This document shows positions 39,001-46,743 of a DNA stretch of 64,000 nucleotides, one piece after another. Every line of letters starts with the position of its first letter. Positions within the stretch are counted from its first letter, which is position 1. The position numbers and the translations under genes are program-made. Origin of the DNA: an uncultured Lachnospiraceae bacterium. GTDB lineage: Bacteria > Bacillota > Clostridia > Lachnospirales > Lachnospiraceae. Under the pieces are notes generated by a model that had not been told where the DNA came from, ran no database searches, and was given only the letters and a program-made list of their open reading frames with translations. The stretch spans positions 169,301-233,300 of the forward strand of contig CAJURU010000001.1 in assembly GCA_910588845.1 (NCBI GenBank), written 5' to 3'.

Positions 39001-39834
39001 ATGAGTATTAGCGGAATTGGGTCTGTTCAGACCTATATTTATAACACGCAGACAGGAAAGCTGTCAACTAAAGATGGTTCCACGGATGAATTTGTGGACT
39101 ATTTCAATGGAACATTATCAGGAGAATCTTCAGAAAGCCTCAATGGATACGATCTTCAGAAAAAATGTGATATTAATAATTTAATTGACGTAAAGAATGG
39201 ATTTACAAAGCCCTGGTTTAATCCGGATATAAATGAATACGAAATTACATGTGAAATTGTTAATGGGGAGGAAGCCAGTTATAGCGTAAATGGAAACAAA
39301 ATCCTTACGGTATATACAGCGTTAGATTATTTACCAGAGGAAGTCAACGAATGGAGCGCAAAAAGCCCATTTAAGACACATCAGTCAAAAGCATACGACC
39401 CTGCAACCAACAGCATGAATATTGCAGTGGGTGATGTATTTGATTTGGGAAATGGTTATAAGTTGAGGGTGTGGGAAGACTGCGTGAAGGCAGTTAGTTA
39501 TGGAACAGGAAGTGCTGCCAATGATGAAAAAATACGGCATTTGGAATATGGACTGAGTTCTTTAATCCATTTTGCTGACCAGCAATGGTTTTCATCTACT
39601 ATCAGGCAGCAGCATACACCTATGTTGTTGAGTTTTTTAAGGGAATTGGGCATAGATACAAGTAGGGAATTCACCCTCAATGGTACAAAGTGTATTGTAA
39701 AAAACGGAGAGATTCAGGAATCGGGGAATAAATGGGTAGTTCCGAGTTCTGTCCATAATAAAGCATTACAGCGTTATGAAGAATGGCTTTCCCAACCCCT
39801 GTCTGCCCATAAAGAAAGTTCTTTAAAAGCATAA
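39001..39834 (+). CDS. Unknown protein, intact copy of a tandem duplication
   Basis: 277 residues; ATG 39001 follows GAAAGGAGAG. It starts MSISGIGSVQTYIYNTQTGK, with no signal peptide or membrane helix. The body is mixed alpha/beta with a conserved GDVFDLGNGYKLRV strand pair and a C-terminal region beginning MLLSFLRELGID. I do not recognise the family. A second, decayed copy follows immediately. Its position behind the agr operon suggests accessory cargo of the element, perhaps under quorum control. Confidence 0.7.
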   Translation: MSISGIGSVQTYIYNTQTGKLSTKDGSTDEFVDYFNGTLSGESSESLNGYDLQKKCDINNLIDVKNGFTKPWFNPDINEYEITCEIVNGEEASYSVNGNKILTVYTALDYLPEEVNEWSAKSPFKTHQSKAYDPATNSMNIAVGDVFDLGNGYKLRVWEDCVKAVSYGTGSAANDEKIRHLEYGLSSLIHFADQQWFSSTIRQQHTPMLLSFLRELGIDTSREFTLNGTKCIVKNGEIQESGNKWVVPSSVHNKALQRYEEWLSQPLSAHKESSLKA

Positions 39835-39932
39835 GAGTTATCTGTTTTTTATCTGCTTGGACCTAAACGGAAAGCAGTTTCAGTTCTGATTGACAGAAGG
39901 AATGTAAAAATTTAAAAATTAAAAAGGAGATT

Positions 39933-40768
39933 TTGCATATAAGTATTAGCGGAATTGGGTCTGTTCAGACCTATATTTATAATTCCCAGACAGGAAAGCT
40001 GTCATCCAAAGATGGTTCCACGGATGAATTTGTGGACTATTTCAATGGAACATTGTCAGGAGAATCTTCAGAAAGCCTCAATGGATACAATGATTTGGAA
40101 AAACATAATATAGAAAGATTAATTGACTTAAACGGTTCATGGGGAAGGAACTGGTTTCAACCGGATAAAGATGAGTACGAAATTACCTGTGAGATTGTTA
40201 ATGGAGAGGAGTCTTCTTATAGTGTAAATGGAAAAAAGTCCTGACTGCTTATGTGGCGGTAACTCATTTGTTGCCTCTCAGATGGGAAGATATTAAAAGC
40301 CCATATAAGACGCACCAGTCAAAAGCATATGACCCTGCAACTAACAGCATGAATATTGCAGTGGGCGATGTATTTGATCTGGGAAACGGCTATAAGCTAA
40401 AAGTGCGGGAAGATTACATAGAGACAGTTGGATATGGAGCTGGAAGTGCAGCGGATAATGAGAAGATCCGTCATTTGGAATATGGGCTAAATGCCTTGAT
40501 CCATTTTACAGACCAACAGTGTTCTTCCGGTCTCATTTGGCCGCAGCATACGCCTATGCTGCTGAGCTTTCTTTAGGAATTGGGTATAGACACGAGCGGG
40601 GAATTTACCCTCAATGAGACAAAGTGCATTGTACAGAATGGAATGATCCGGGAATCGGGGAATAAATGGGTAGTTCCGAGTTCCATTTATAATAAGGCTT
40701 TGCAGCAATATGAAGAATTTCTCTCACAGCCCTTGTCTTCCAGAAGAGGCAGTTCTTTAAAGGCATAA
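39933..40768 (+). pseudogene. Second, decayed copy of the MSISGIGS-type gene
   Basis: Aligned with the intact copy it has three defects. The ATG is replaced by ATA at 39939 (a TTG at 39933 could substitute, close behind AAGGAG). One base is lost in an A-run near 40235, which breaks the frame at the position equivalent to NGNKILT. An in-frame TAG at 40574-40576 interrupts LSFL.ELGIDTS. The remaining sequence follows the intact copy to its KA stop. Confidence 0.9.
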
Positions 40769-40857
40769 GGGTTATCTGTTATATTTTATACGCTTGGACC
40801 TATACGGAAAGCGATTTCAGTCCTGATTGACAGAGGGACTGTAAAAATAAGAAATTT

Positions 40858-41234
40858 ACGGAAGTGGTGTGAATCTGTCCTAAGATGGTAGCACCATTTC
40901 TTTTATTCCCACGAGCAATGCACCCAAAGGGCACTTAGAAAAATAGTCATGCTAAGTGCCTTGCGAGTATGCATGGATATTTGACGAATGCTGTGAGGAT
41001 TAAATACCCCATCAGCTTGCTGGAGGAATTTGATTTTTATAAATTATCCATCTAAAGTGTTAGTAATTGTTTGTATCCATTTCGTATCATCTATGCCATT
41101 TCTTTTCATTTCCGCATTGAACCTTTAATATTTCTACAATTAAATGCATTGCAAATCGTCCGTATTCGGTCTACATGGAAAAACGGAATACCGTACAATG
41201 ATTTTGTAGACCGTATATGGACGGAGGTGATTGA
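40858..41234. other. Intergenic region of the element with one clear hairpin
   Basis: GCACTTAG (about 40930) pairs with CTAAGTGC (ends about 40962) without a T-run. The remainder, up to the XRE gene, shows no coding sequence or further structure that I can support. Confidence 0.45.
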
Positions 41235-41477
41235 ATGAAATCAAGGGAGGCGGTTGTACTGCGCATTTTGGAATTAACAGAAAAACAGAAAATTACGATT
41301 AACAATCTGGCAACAATTTCTGCTGTGCCGCCGACGACTTTAAAGAACATAATTTACGGTCATACAGAAAATCCGGGCATAGTGACGGTCGCAAAACTAT
41401 GTGATGGATTGGGAATCACATTGAAAGAATTTTTTTCAGCGGATATTTTTGACGGTTTGGAACAGGAAATTGAATAA
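41235..41477 (+). CDS. Small XRE-family DNA-binding protein
   Basis: 80 residues; ATG 41235 follows ACGGAGGTG. The whole protein is one helix-turn-helix domain: QKITINNLATISAVPPTTLKNIIYG (recognition part PPTTLKNII) followed by PGIVTVAKLCDGLGITLKEFF. No other domain. Such single-domain regulators on mobile elements act as switches between maintenance and excision or cargo expression. It is followed 57 bases later by a second XRE gene. Confidence 0.85.
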   Translation: MKSREAVVLRILELTEKQKITINNLATISAVPPTTLKNIIYGHTENPGIVTVAKLCDGLGITLKEFFSADIFDGLEQEIE

Positions 41478-41534
41478 GGGCGGTTTTAATAATTGGCATG
41501 TCATATTGCATTCATCCGGAAAGGAAGGCGGAAA

Positions 41535-41891
41535 ATGGAGAACAGGGTATTGGGGCAGAAAATAGCAGGCTTACGGAAATCCAAAAAAATAACTTCGGAG
41601 AAGTTAGCTCATATGTGCAATGTTTACCCAGGACATATCCGGCAGATTGAATCAGGAGTGCGTCTGCCGAGCCTTAAACTTCTTGTAGACATATGCAATT
41701 CCTTGCAAGCATCACCGGAATACTTACTGTCCCAGGAGTTAGGAGAATTTGAGCAAGTAGAAAATGTGGATGATATGTATAGAAATGTTTTGGATAAAGT
41801 AAAAAAACTTACGCCTAACGAGTTAAGTATCCTGAATAACTTATTGGAATCTTACTTTAGCAGTCTGGAATCTATCAAGAAACAAGGATAG
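41535..41891 (+). CDS. XRE-family regulator
   Basis: 118 residues; ATG 41535 chosen because AAAGGAAGGCGG precedes it. The N-terminal helix-turn-helix (LGQKIAGLRKSKKITSEKLAHMCNVYPGHIRQIESGVRLPSLKLL) is typical of SinR/Xre types. The C-terminal 50 residues are charged and helical (VLDKVKKLTPNELSILNNLLES), probably for dimerisation. Target unknown. Confidence 0.85.
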   Translation: MENRVLGQKIAGLRKSKKITSEKLAHMCNVYPGHIRQIESGVRLPSLKLLVDICNSLQASPEYLLSQELGEFEQVENVDDMYRNVLDKVKKLTPNELSILNNLLESYFSSLESIKKQG

Positions 41892-42005
41892 GTTTTCTGG
41901 CACTACGGTAAATAGAAAATTTCTATATATAATTTAGAGAACTGATATGTTTTCCCCAAAAAAGTTATGATTGTTATATAATCAGATTAAGGGGCGTGTC
42001 ATTGT

Positions 42006-42338
42006 TTGATAGGAAATATAGTAGCTGAACGGATAAAAGAACTGTGTGTGAAAAAGAATATGAGCCAATATGAACTGGCAAAAAAGGCGGGGATGACACA
42101 ATCCTCTATTTCTACCTTGCTGAATGAAGGGAATGTGCCCAGAATCACTACTTTAGAGAAAGTGTGCAATGGGTTTGGCATTACATTAGCCCAATTCTTC
42201 ACAATGGACGGTCAGTATCCAGATTTGTCAGAAGAACAGATAAAGGTTCTTGATACATGGAAAAGGTTATCTGTGAAAGAGAAGATAGCTGTAGAAAATA
42301 TAGTGAATAGCATTATAGATATGCGGCGAAATAATTAA
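42006..42338 (+). CDS. XRE-family regulator, paralogue 1
   Basis: 110 residues from TTG 42006, behind AAGGGGCG. HTH domain: RIKELCVKKNMSQYELAKKAGMTQSSISTLLNEGNVPRITTLEKVC, followed by a short tail (SEEQIKVLDTWKRLSVKEKIAVENIV). The protein and its leader are closely similar to the gene at 42795, indicating a duplication. The start is inferred from alignment of the two paralogues. Confidence 0.85.
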   Translation: MIGNIVAERIKELCVKKNMSQYELAKKAGMTQSSISTLLNEGNVPRITTLEKVCNGFGITLAQFFTMDGQYPDLSEEQIKVLDTWKRLSVKEKIAVENIVNSIIDMRRNN

Positions 42339-42794
42339 GTGAGGGTATATTGTCTGTATAACCTCAGATTTCATAGGTTCTTAAATAGGATGGCAGAACG
42401 GATTAGAGTATTTTTGTTTGGTGGAAGGGCAGCCTTTATGGAGGCTGTTTTTTGTCTGGAGTTAATAACAATTTTCATTTAACTGGAAAACATCGAAGAA
42501 GGTTAAAATATTTTTATAGACAAGTGCGGGGAAATAGTGTACCATATATCCTAATAGCAAAAATAATGTAACATTTACCTTTTTAGCGAACAAAATGAAG
42601 GGGGCTGATATTTTAAAATATATTGTAATTGAATTATCCACAGATAAAAATTCCTTAAAAGCAAAGAGCTTTTCTTTTTTTACCTCAATACTACGATATA
42701 TTGTATAATGTAATATCTAATTTAAACAACTGATATATTACTTCTTAAAAGGTTATGATAACTATATGATTTAAGTTAAGGAGTGTATCGGCAT
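42339..42794. other. Intergenic region between two XRE paralogues, with terminator
   Basis: CAGCCT/AGGCTG around TTATGG followed by TTTTTT at 42430-42453 is a terminator for the first paralogue. The stretch just before the second gene (TTATGATAACTATATGAT...TTAAGGAGTG) repeats the one before the first (TTATGATTGTTATATAAT...TTAAGGGGCG), so the promoter region was duplicated too. The middle shows no gene. Confidence 0.6.
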
Positions 42795-43118
42795 TTGGTT
42801 GGGTATTTTGTGGCTGAACGAATAAAAGAATTATGTGCGAAAAAGAATATGAGCCAATATGAATTGGCAAAGAGAGCAGGAATGACACAATCCTCTATAT
42901 CAACGTTAATAAATGAGGGGAATGTGCCAAGAATCACTACGCTAGAGAAAGTGTGTGAGGGGTTTGGTATTACGTTAGCCCAATTTTTTGCACTGGATGA
43001 TGAGTACCCAGATTTGTCAGAAGAACAGTTAAAGGTTCTCAATACATGGGAAAAACTATCTGTAAAAGAAAAAGCAGCCATAGAAAAAATTGTGAGTAGT
43101 ATTATAGATATGCGGTGA
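42795..43118 (+). CDS. XRE-family regulator, paralogue 2
   Basis: 107 residues from TTG 42795, aligned with the TTG start of paralogue 1 and behind TAAGGAG; a GTG at 42783 is possible. The HTH and tail are nearly the same as in paralogue 1, with substitutions mainly in the C-terminal half and around the recognition helix flanks. A terminator (CAGCC...GGCTG plus T-run, 43124-43148) follows, so each copy is a separate transcription unit. Confidence 0.85.
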   Translation: MVGYFVAERIKELCAKKNMSQYELAKRAGMTQSSISTLINEGNVPRITTLEKVCEGFGITLAQFFALDDEYPDLSEEQLKVLNTWEKLSVKEKAAIEKIVSSIIDMR

Positions 43119-43123
43119 AAGAA

Positions 43124-43150
43124 CAGCCTTTGTCAGGGCTGTTTTTTTGT
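43124..43150 (+). terminator. Terminator of XRE paralogue 2
   Basis: CAGCC and GGCTG form a short stem around TTTGTCAG, followed by seven T. Confidence 0.7.
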
Positions 43151-43260
43151 GGGCTGGTAAATTCTCAGATGGGGAATGAATTACGGAGGAGAAAGTAAAA
43201 GTCAGGTTTAAGGCGAAAGAGCACACATAGATTTATCAGGGCAAAGGAAAAGGAGTTAAT

Positions 43261-43713
43261 ATGGATATTGAAAAATTTGCAGATATGTTATTAAAAGGCA
43301 TTAAAAAAGGCGGTATGCCTGATATAGAGGTGGAACGGATAAAAAGTGGTTTGTTTGGGATAGCCGTATCTGATGACAGCCAGTTTTTAATAAAAGTTGG
43401 CAGACGTGAACCAGAGCAGGAAGAAACCTTCCTGGAAATGGAAGAAGAAGGCGGCAAAATCCATGAGATTTATGAGAGGTTTGCAAATAGTTGGGAGTAT
43501 GATTTGATACTGAGGCATAACGACTTTGATATAGACGAGCTAGTAGGAGGGATGGAACTAGAGGCTTATCGAAAATTAGAGGATTATATCTTAGAATATT
43601 GTTCAAAAAATGATGAACTCTTGTTTCGGTTAGGGTTTAAATATGCATGGTCCTTGTTTACGGAATGTGCAAAAAAAGGAGATAGTATTAAGTTAAAAGA
43701 GATAGAAATATAG
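43261..43713 (+). CDS. Unknown 150-residue acidic protein
   Basis: ATG 43261 follows AAAGGAG at normal distance. The protein is acidic and mostly helical; the N-terminus has a short beta section (VERIKSGLFGIAVSDDSQFLIKVG) and the rest is amphipathic helix (YRKLEDYILEYCSKNDELLFRLGFKYAWSLFTEC). It resembles small cargo proteins of Lachnospiraceae elements, but I cannot name a family. A terminator follows at 43752. Confidence 0.65.
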   Translation: MDIEKFADMLLKGIKKGGMPDIEVERIKSGLFGIAVSDDSQFLIKVGRREPEQEETFLEMEEEGGKIHEIYERFANSWEYDLILRHNDFDIDELVGGMELEAYRKLEDYILEYCSKNDELLFRLGFKYAWSLFTECAKKGDSIKLKEIEI

Positions 43714-43751
43714 TTCTATTTCAAAAAATGTAATAAATAATAGAGATGAGT

Positions 43752-43792
43752 AAGGCAGTATAGAATGTTTGTTCTGTCTGCCTTGTTTTTTT
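43752..43792 (+). terminator. Rho-independent terminator
   Basis: AAGGCAG pairs with CTGCCTT across a loop of 19 bases, followed by GTTTTTTT. Confidence 0.75.
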
Positions 43793-43981
43793 GCGTGAAT
43801 TTTCGATTAATATTTTAGCTGCACAAAGAGTTTCCGGCTTAGGTTTGCGCTATGTTTTGTGTAATGCATTTTTTACGCATAGATGAAGGTTAAGTAATTA
43901 AATGTAAAATGCAATGAGGGAGAAAATAATTACATTAGGTGAGGGAAACAGGTCACGTATTGAAATAAAGTTAAGTAGTAC

Positions 43982-44072
43982 AGACGAGCCAGCGACGGCT
44001 AGTCTTTTTTTGAGTATAAGAAACCGTTCCCCACCCTCCAATCTGAATTTCCAGAAAAAATTCAGATTGGAG
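43982..44072 (+). promoter_or_regulatory. Structured leader of the MazF-like gene: terminator-like hairpin and SD-sequestering hairpin
   Basis: First hairpin: AGACGAGCC (43982-43990) with GGCTAGTCT (43997-44005) followed by TTTTTT, which could attenuate transcription. Second hairpin: CTCCAATCTGAATT (44036-44049) with AATTCAGATTGGAG (44059-44072), a perfect 14-bp stem with a 9-base loop. The ribosome site GGAGG (44069-44073) of the gene at 44081 lies in its right arm. No T-run follows it, so it is not a terminator. Confidence 0.7.
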
Positions 44073-44080
44073 GAAAAGAT

Positions 44081-44773
44081 ATGGAGGATAAACGTCCCAA
44101 AAGAAGAAAAGACAAGTATAATCCTTATACGATATATGAAAGAAATGGGCATTACTATGTGTCGTTTGAGGATGGACAGAAAGTGTCGCATATGCTTGAA
44201 ATCAATAAGATACTGTATAAAACGTTTGATTCATTTGAGCTGGATGATCTGGTGTACCTTAACGTGTTGGACAGGCATATTGAGCAGTCGGAGGTATGGG
44301 AATCCACCCTGAATGGTCCGGTATTGGTGATCCAGAATAACAGGGGTAACAGGCATAGCCCTACTGTTATTGTTGCTGCAATTACAAGCAGACCGAAACA
44401 TAGGATGTCCACCCATGTACCGTTGAAGGGATTTAAAGGGTTAGAAAAGGATTCCGTAGTATTGTTGGAGCAAATGAGAACGATTGATAAAAAGCGGCTG
44501 GATGATTATGTAGGGGCATTGGACAGGCAGCAGATGCGGAAAGTTGAAAAAGCATTGTGCGCCAGTACTGGAATGAGGAAATTGGACAAGCCGATTTTAA
44601 TGTGCCTCTGCACAGTATGTGCAAAGCCGTTTTATGAATCGAAGGAACATTATATTAGAAGGGCGGACAGGAACCAGAAAGCAAAAGAAACCTGCATGTT
44701 CTGTAATGTAAGGCAGGGGTATGACTATTCTGTCAGAAATATCATAAGCAATCTGTCAGAAAGGAATAAATGA
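44081..44773 (+). CDS. Chimeric protein: element sigma-like N-terminus fused to a MazF/PemK-like toxin domain and zinc ribbon
   Basis: 230 residues. Residues 1-78 (RRKDKYNPYTI, FDSFELDDLVYLN, DRHIEQSEVWESTLN) match the opening of the small sigma-70-like proteins of Tn916-type and related elements. From about residue 79 the sequence becomes a MazF/PemK fold: GPVLVIQNNRGNRHSPTVIV, AAITSRPK, VVLLEQMRTIDKKRL. A C-terminal CTVC...CMFC pair looks like a zinc ribbon. MazF enzymes cut single-stranded RNA at short sites. No MazE-type antitoxin is adjacent. The gene's SD is buried in a hairpin. Activity of the fused protein is unknown. Confidence 0.75.
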   Translation: MEDKRPKRRKDKYNPYTIYERNGHYYVSFEDGQKVSHMLEINKILYKTFDSFELDDLVYLNVLDRHIEQSEVWESTLNGPVLVIQNNRGNRHSPTVIVAAITSRPKHRMSTHVPLKGFKGLEKDSVVLLEQMRTIDKKRLDDYVGALDRQQMRKVEKALCASTGMRKLDKPILMCLCTVCAKPFYESKEHYIRRADRNQKAKETCMFCNVRQGYDYSVRNIISNLSERNK

Positions 44774-44867
44774 TGTAAGCAGATGGAACGGATATGCATA
44801 CATATGGGAAAAGCCTATGCGCATATGTTAAAACAAGCAATGATTAAAATTAGGAGGGTAGTGTAAG

Positions 44868-45002
44868 TTGAAAAGGAAAGAACCAGTCCAATATACGGTG
44901 GAAAGAGAATATTTATCAAAATTTTCAGTGGAGGAATTGCTTATCCGCATCATCAAAGCCCATCTTAATCAAAATGTTGAAAAGGGGAATATGGCAGGAT
45001 GA
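44868..45002 (+). CDS. Small conserved element protein, 44 residues
   Basis: TTG 44868 follows TTAGGAGGG. The peptide (KRKEPVQYTVEREYLSKFSV...) is charged and probably helical. Small ORFs of this sort often precede the large serine recombinase in clostridial elements. A further possible 28-codon ORF overlaps its end at 44999 and leads up to the recombinase start; I cannot tell whether it is translated. Role unknown, perhaps recombination directionality. Confidence 0.6.
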   Translation: MKRKEPVQYTVEREYLSKFSVEELLIRIIKAHLNQNVEKGNMAG

Positions 45003-45069
45003 AGGAAAAAGCAGAAGTGTATTTTATAAGAAACTATAGTATTATGATATTTACAGGTACAGCAGTTAG

Positions 45070-46692
45070 ATGGGTGAAAGAATGAAGAAATCAGAATTAT
45101 TTTATGCGGCTGTTTATATCAGGTTGTCAAGGGAAGATGGTGATAAGGAAGAAAGCGACAGTGTAGGGAACCAGAGGAAACTTTTGACAGAATATGTCTC
45201 AAAGATGGAAAACCTTATTTTATATGATATTTATGTCGATGACGGCTACACAGGCACAAGCTTTAACCGCCCCGATTTCAAGAGGATGATTGCTGACATA
45301 GAAGAAGGAAAGGTAAATTGTGTTGTTGTAAAGGATTTATCCCGGTTCGGGCGTGATTATATTGACACGGGACGGTATCTGGAAAGGGTGTTTCCGGAAT
45401 TAGGTGTGCGTTTTATCTCAGTGTCAGATGGGATTGACAGCATCCGGCAGGCATATGATATGCTCTTGCCAATCAAGAATATTTTCAATGAACAGTACGC
45501 AAGGGATATTTCTAAGAAAATTCAGGCGACTGTAAAATCAAAGCAGAAAGCAGGGGAGTTTATTGGATCGTTTACCAGTTATGGCTATAAGAAATCTCCC
45601 ACAGATAAAAATAAGCTTATCGTTGATGAATATGCTGCAGAGATAGTAAGGAAGGTATTCCGTTTGTATGTGGGCGGGATGGGGAAACAGAGCATTGCAA
45701 AGTTATTAAATGCAGAAGGAATCCTCTGCCCATCTGAGTATAAAATGGCAAACGGTCAAAATTACAAAAATTGCAACCGTCTGGAAAGCACTTCTTACTG
45801 GACGTATTCAACCATCAACATAATGCTTAAGAATGAAATGTATGTGGGAAATATGGTGCAGGGCAAAAAGCACCAGCGGATGAGGAGCAGGCAGAAAGCT
45901 GTGGAAAGGGAAAACTGGATTATTGTCAGAGGAACGCATGAGCCAATCATTGACCCGGAAACATGGGAAAAAGCGCAAAGACTTTTAAAACAAAAGCACA
46001 GGGATATGGGCTTAGAGGAAAATAAGAATATCTTTGCCGGATTTATCAAATGTGGAGACTGCGGCAGAGCTATGATGAAGAACACTTGGAAAAGGACGGA
46101 TGGGAGCAGGACATATTCTTTTTATTGCGGCACATATAAGCGGCAGGGGAAAGAGTACTGTACACCACATACCTTGCCGCTTCATGTTCTGGAAGATATT
46201 GTTCTGGAAGATTTGAGGGCAGTTATCCATAATGTTCAGGATTTACAAGAGCTTGTAAAAAGCCAGTCTTTTCATTATCCCAACGCAAAAGAAATTGCAG
46301 GGAAAGAACTTGTCAGGGTAAAGGGAGAACTGGAGAGGGTGCAGAAGTTAAAGAAATCGGTCTATGAGGATTATAAGGAAGGGTTGATTTCTAAAGAGGA
46401 ATTTCTTGCTTACCGTGAAGATTACCTGAAGAAAGAAGAACTTTATGCAAAGCAGGCAAAGGCATTGGAGGAAAAGGAGAAAGAACGTGTTACGCAGGAT
46501 GTTTTTGAAACGCCGTGGTTGAAAAGATTATTGGAGTTGAAGGATATTGAAAAGCTGGACAGGGAAATCATTGTGGAGATGATAGACCGGATTATTGTAT
46601 ATGAGAACCGCAAAATTAAAATCTGCTACAACTTCGGAAGTGAATTAGAGGATTTGTTTTCTAATGTGTACTATGAAGAAAGAGCTGTTTAA
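45070..46692 (+). CDS. Large serine recombinase of the element
   Basis: 540 residues from ATG 45070; ATG 45082 is an alternative and neither has a strong ribosome site. The N-terminal resolvase domain has catalytic Ser20 in YIRLSREDGD and the VVVKDLSRFGRDYIDTGRYLE motif. The recombinase domain follows (TSYGYKKSP, STINIMLKNEMYVGNMVQG), then a zinc ribbon (CGDCGRAMM...YCG...YC) and a coiled-coil C-terminus. It is of the TnpX/Tn4451 type, which inserts and excises elements through a 2-bp core. It lies at the right edge, 50 bases before the junction with the host amidase, as expected for the integrase of this element. Confidence 0.95.
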   Translation: MGERMKKSELFYAAVYIRLSREDGDKEESDSVGNQRKLLTEYVSKMENLILYDIYVDDGYTGTSFNRPDFKRMIADIEEGKVNCVVVKDLSRFGRDYIDTGRYLERVFPELGVRFISVSDGIDSIRQAYDMLLPIKNIFNEQYARDISKKIQATVKSKQKAGEFIGSFTSYGYKKSPTDKNKLIVDEYAAEIVRKVFRLYVGGMGKQSIAKLLNAEGILCPSEYKMANGQNYKNCNRLESTSYWTYSTINIMLKNEMYVGNMVQGKKHQRMRSRQKAVERENWIIVRGTHEPIIDPETWEKAQRLLKQKHRDMGLEENKNIFAGFIKCGDCGRAMMKNTWKRTDGSRTYSFYCGTYKRQGKEYCTPHTLPLHVLEDIVLEDLRAVIHNVQDLQELVKSQSFHYPNAKEIAGKELVRVKGELERVQKLKKSVYEDYKEGLISKEEFLAYREDYLKKEELYAKQAKALEEKEKERVTQDVFETPWLKRLLELKDIEKLDREIIVEMIDRIIVYENRKIKICYNFGSELEDLFSNVYYEERAV

Positions 46693-46743
46693 TCACATAT
46701 TGAAAGCTCCTATGTTGCTGATAAGGAGAGAAATACTTAATAT

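Larger units (their letters stand above)
39001..40857 (+). repeat. Tandem duplication of about 0.93 kb including the downstream flank
   Basis: The coding part and the following untranslated segment are both duplicated: TTATCTGTT, GCTTGGACCTA, CGGAAAGC and CTGATTGACAGA occur after each copy (39838-39900 and 40768-40835). Identity is high at the start of the genes and lower later. Confidence 0.85.

Noticed and set aside
43914..44312. 132-residue open frame before and across the MazF-like gene start
   Set aside because: It has no ribosome site, runs through two strong hairpins and overlaps the better-supported gene in another frame.
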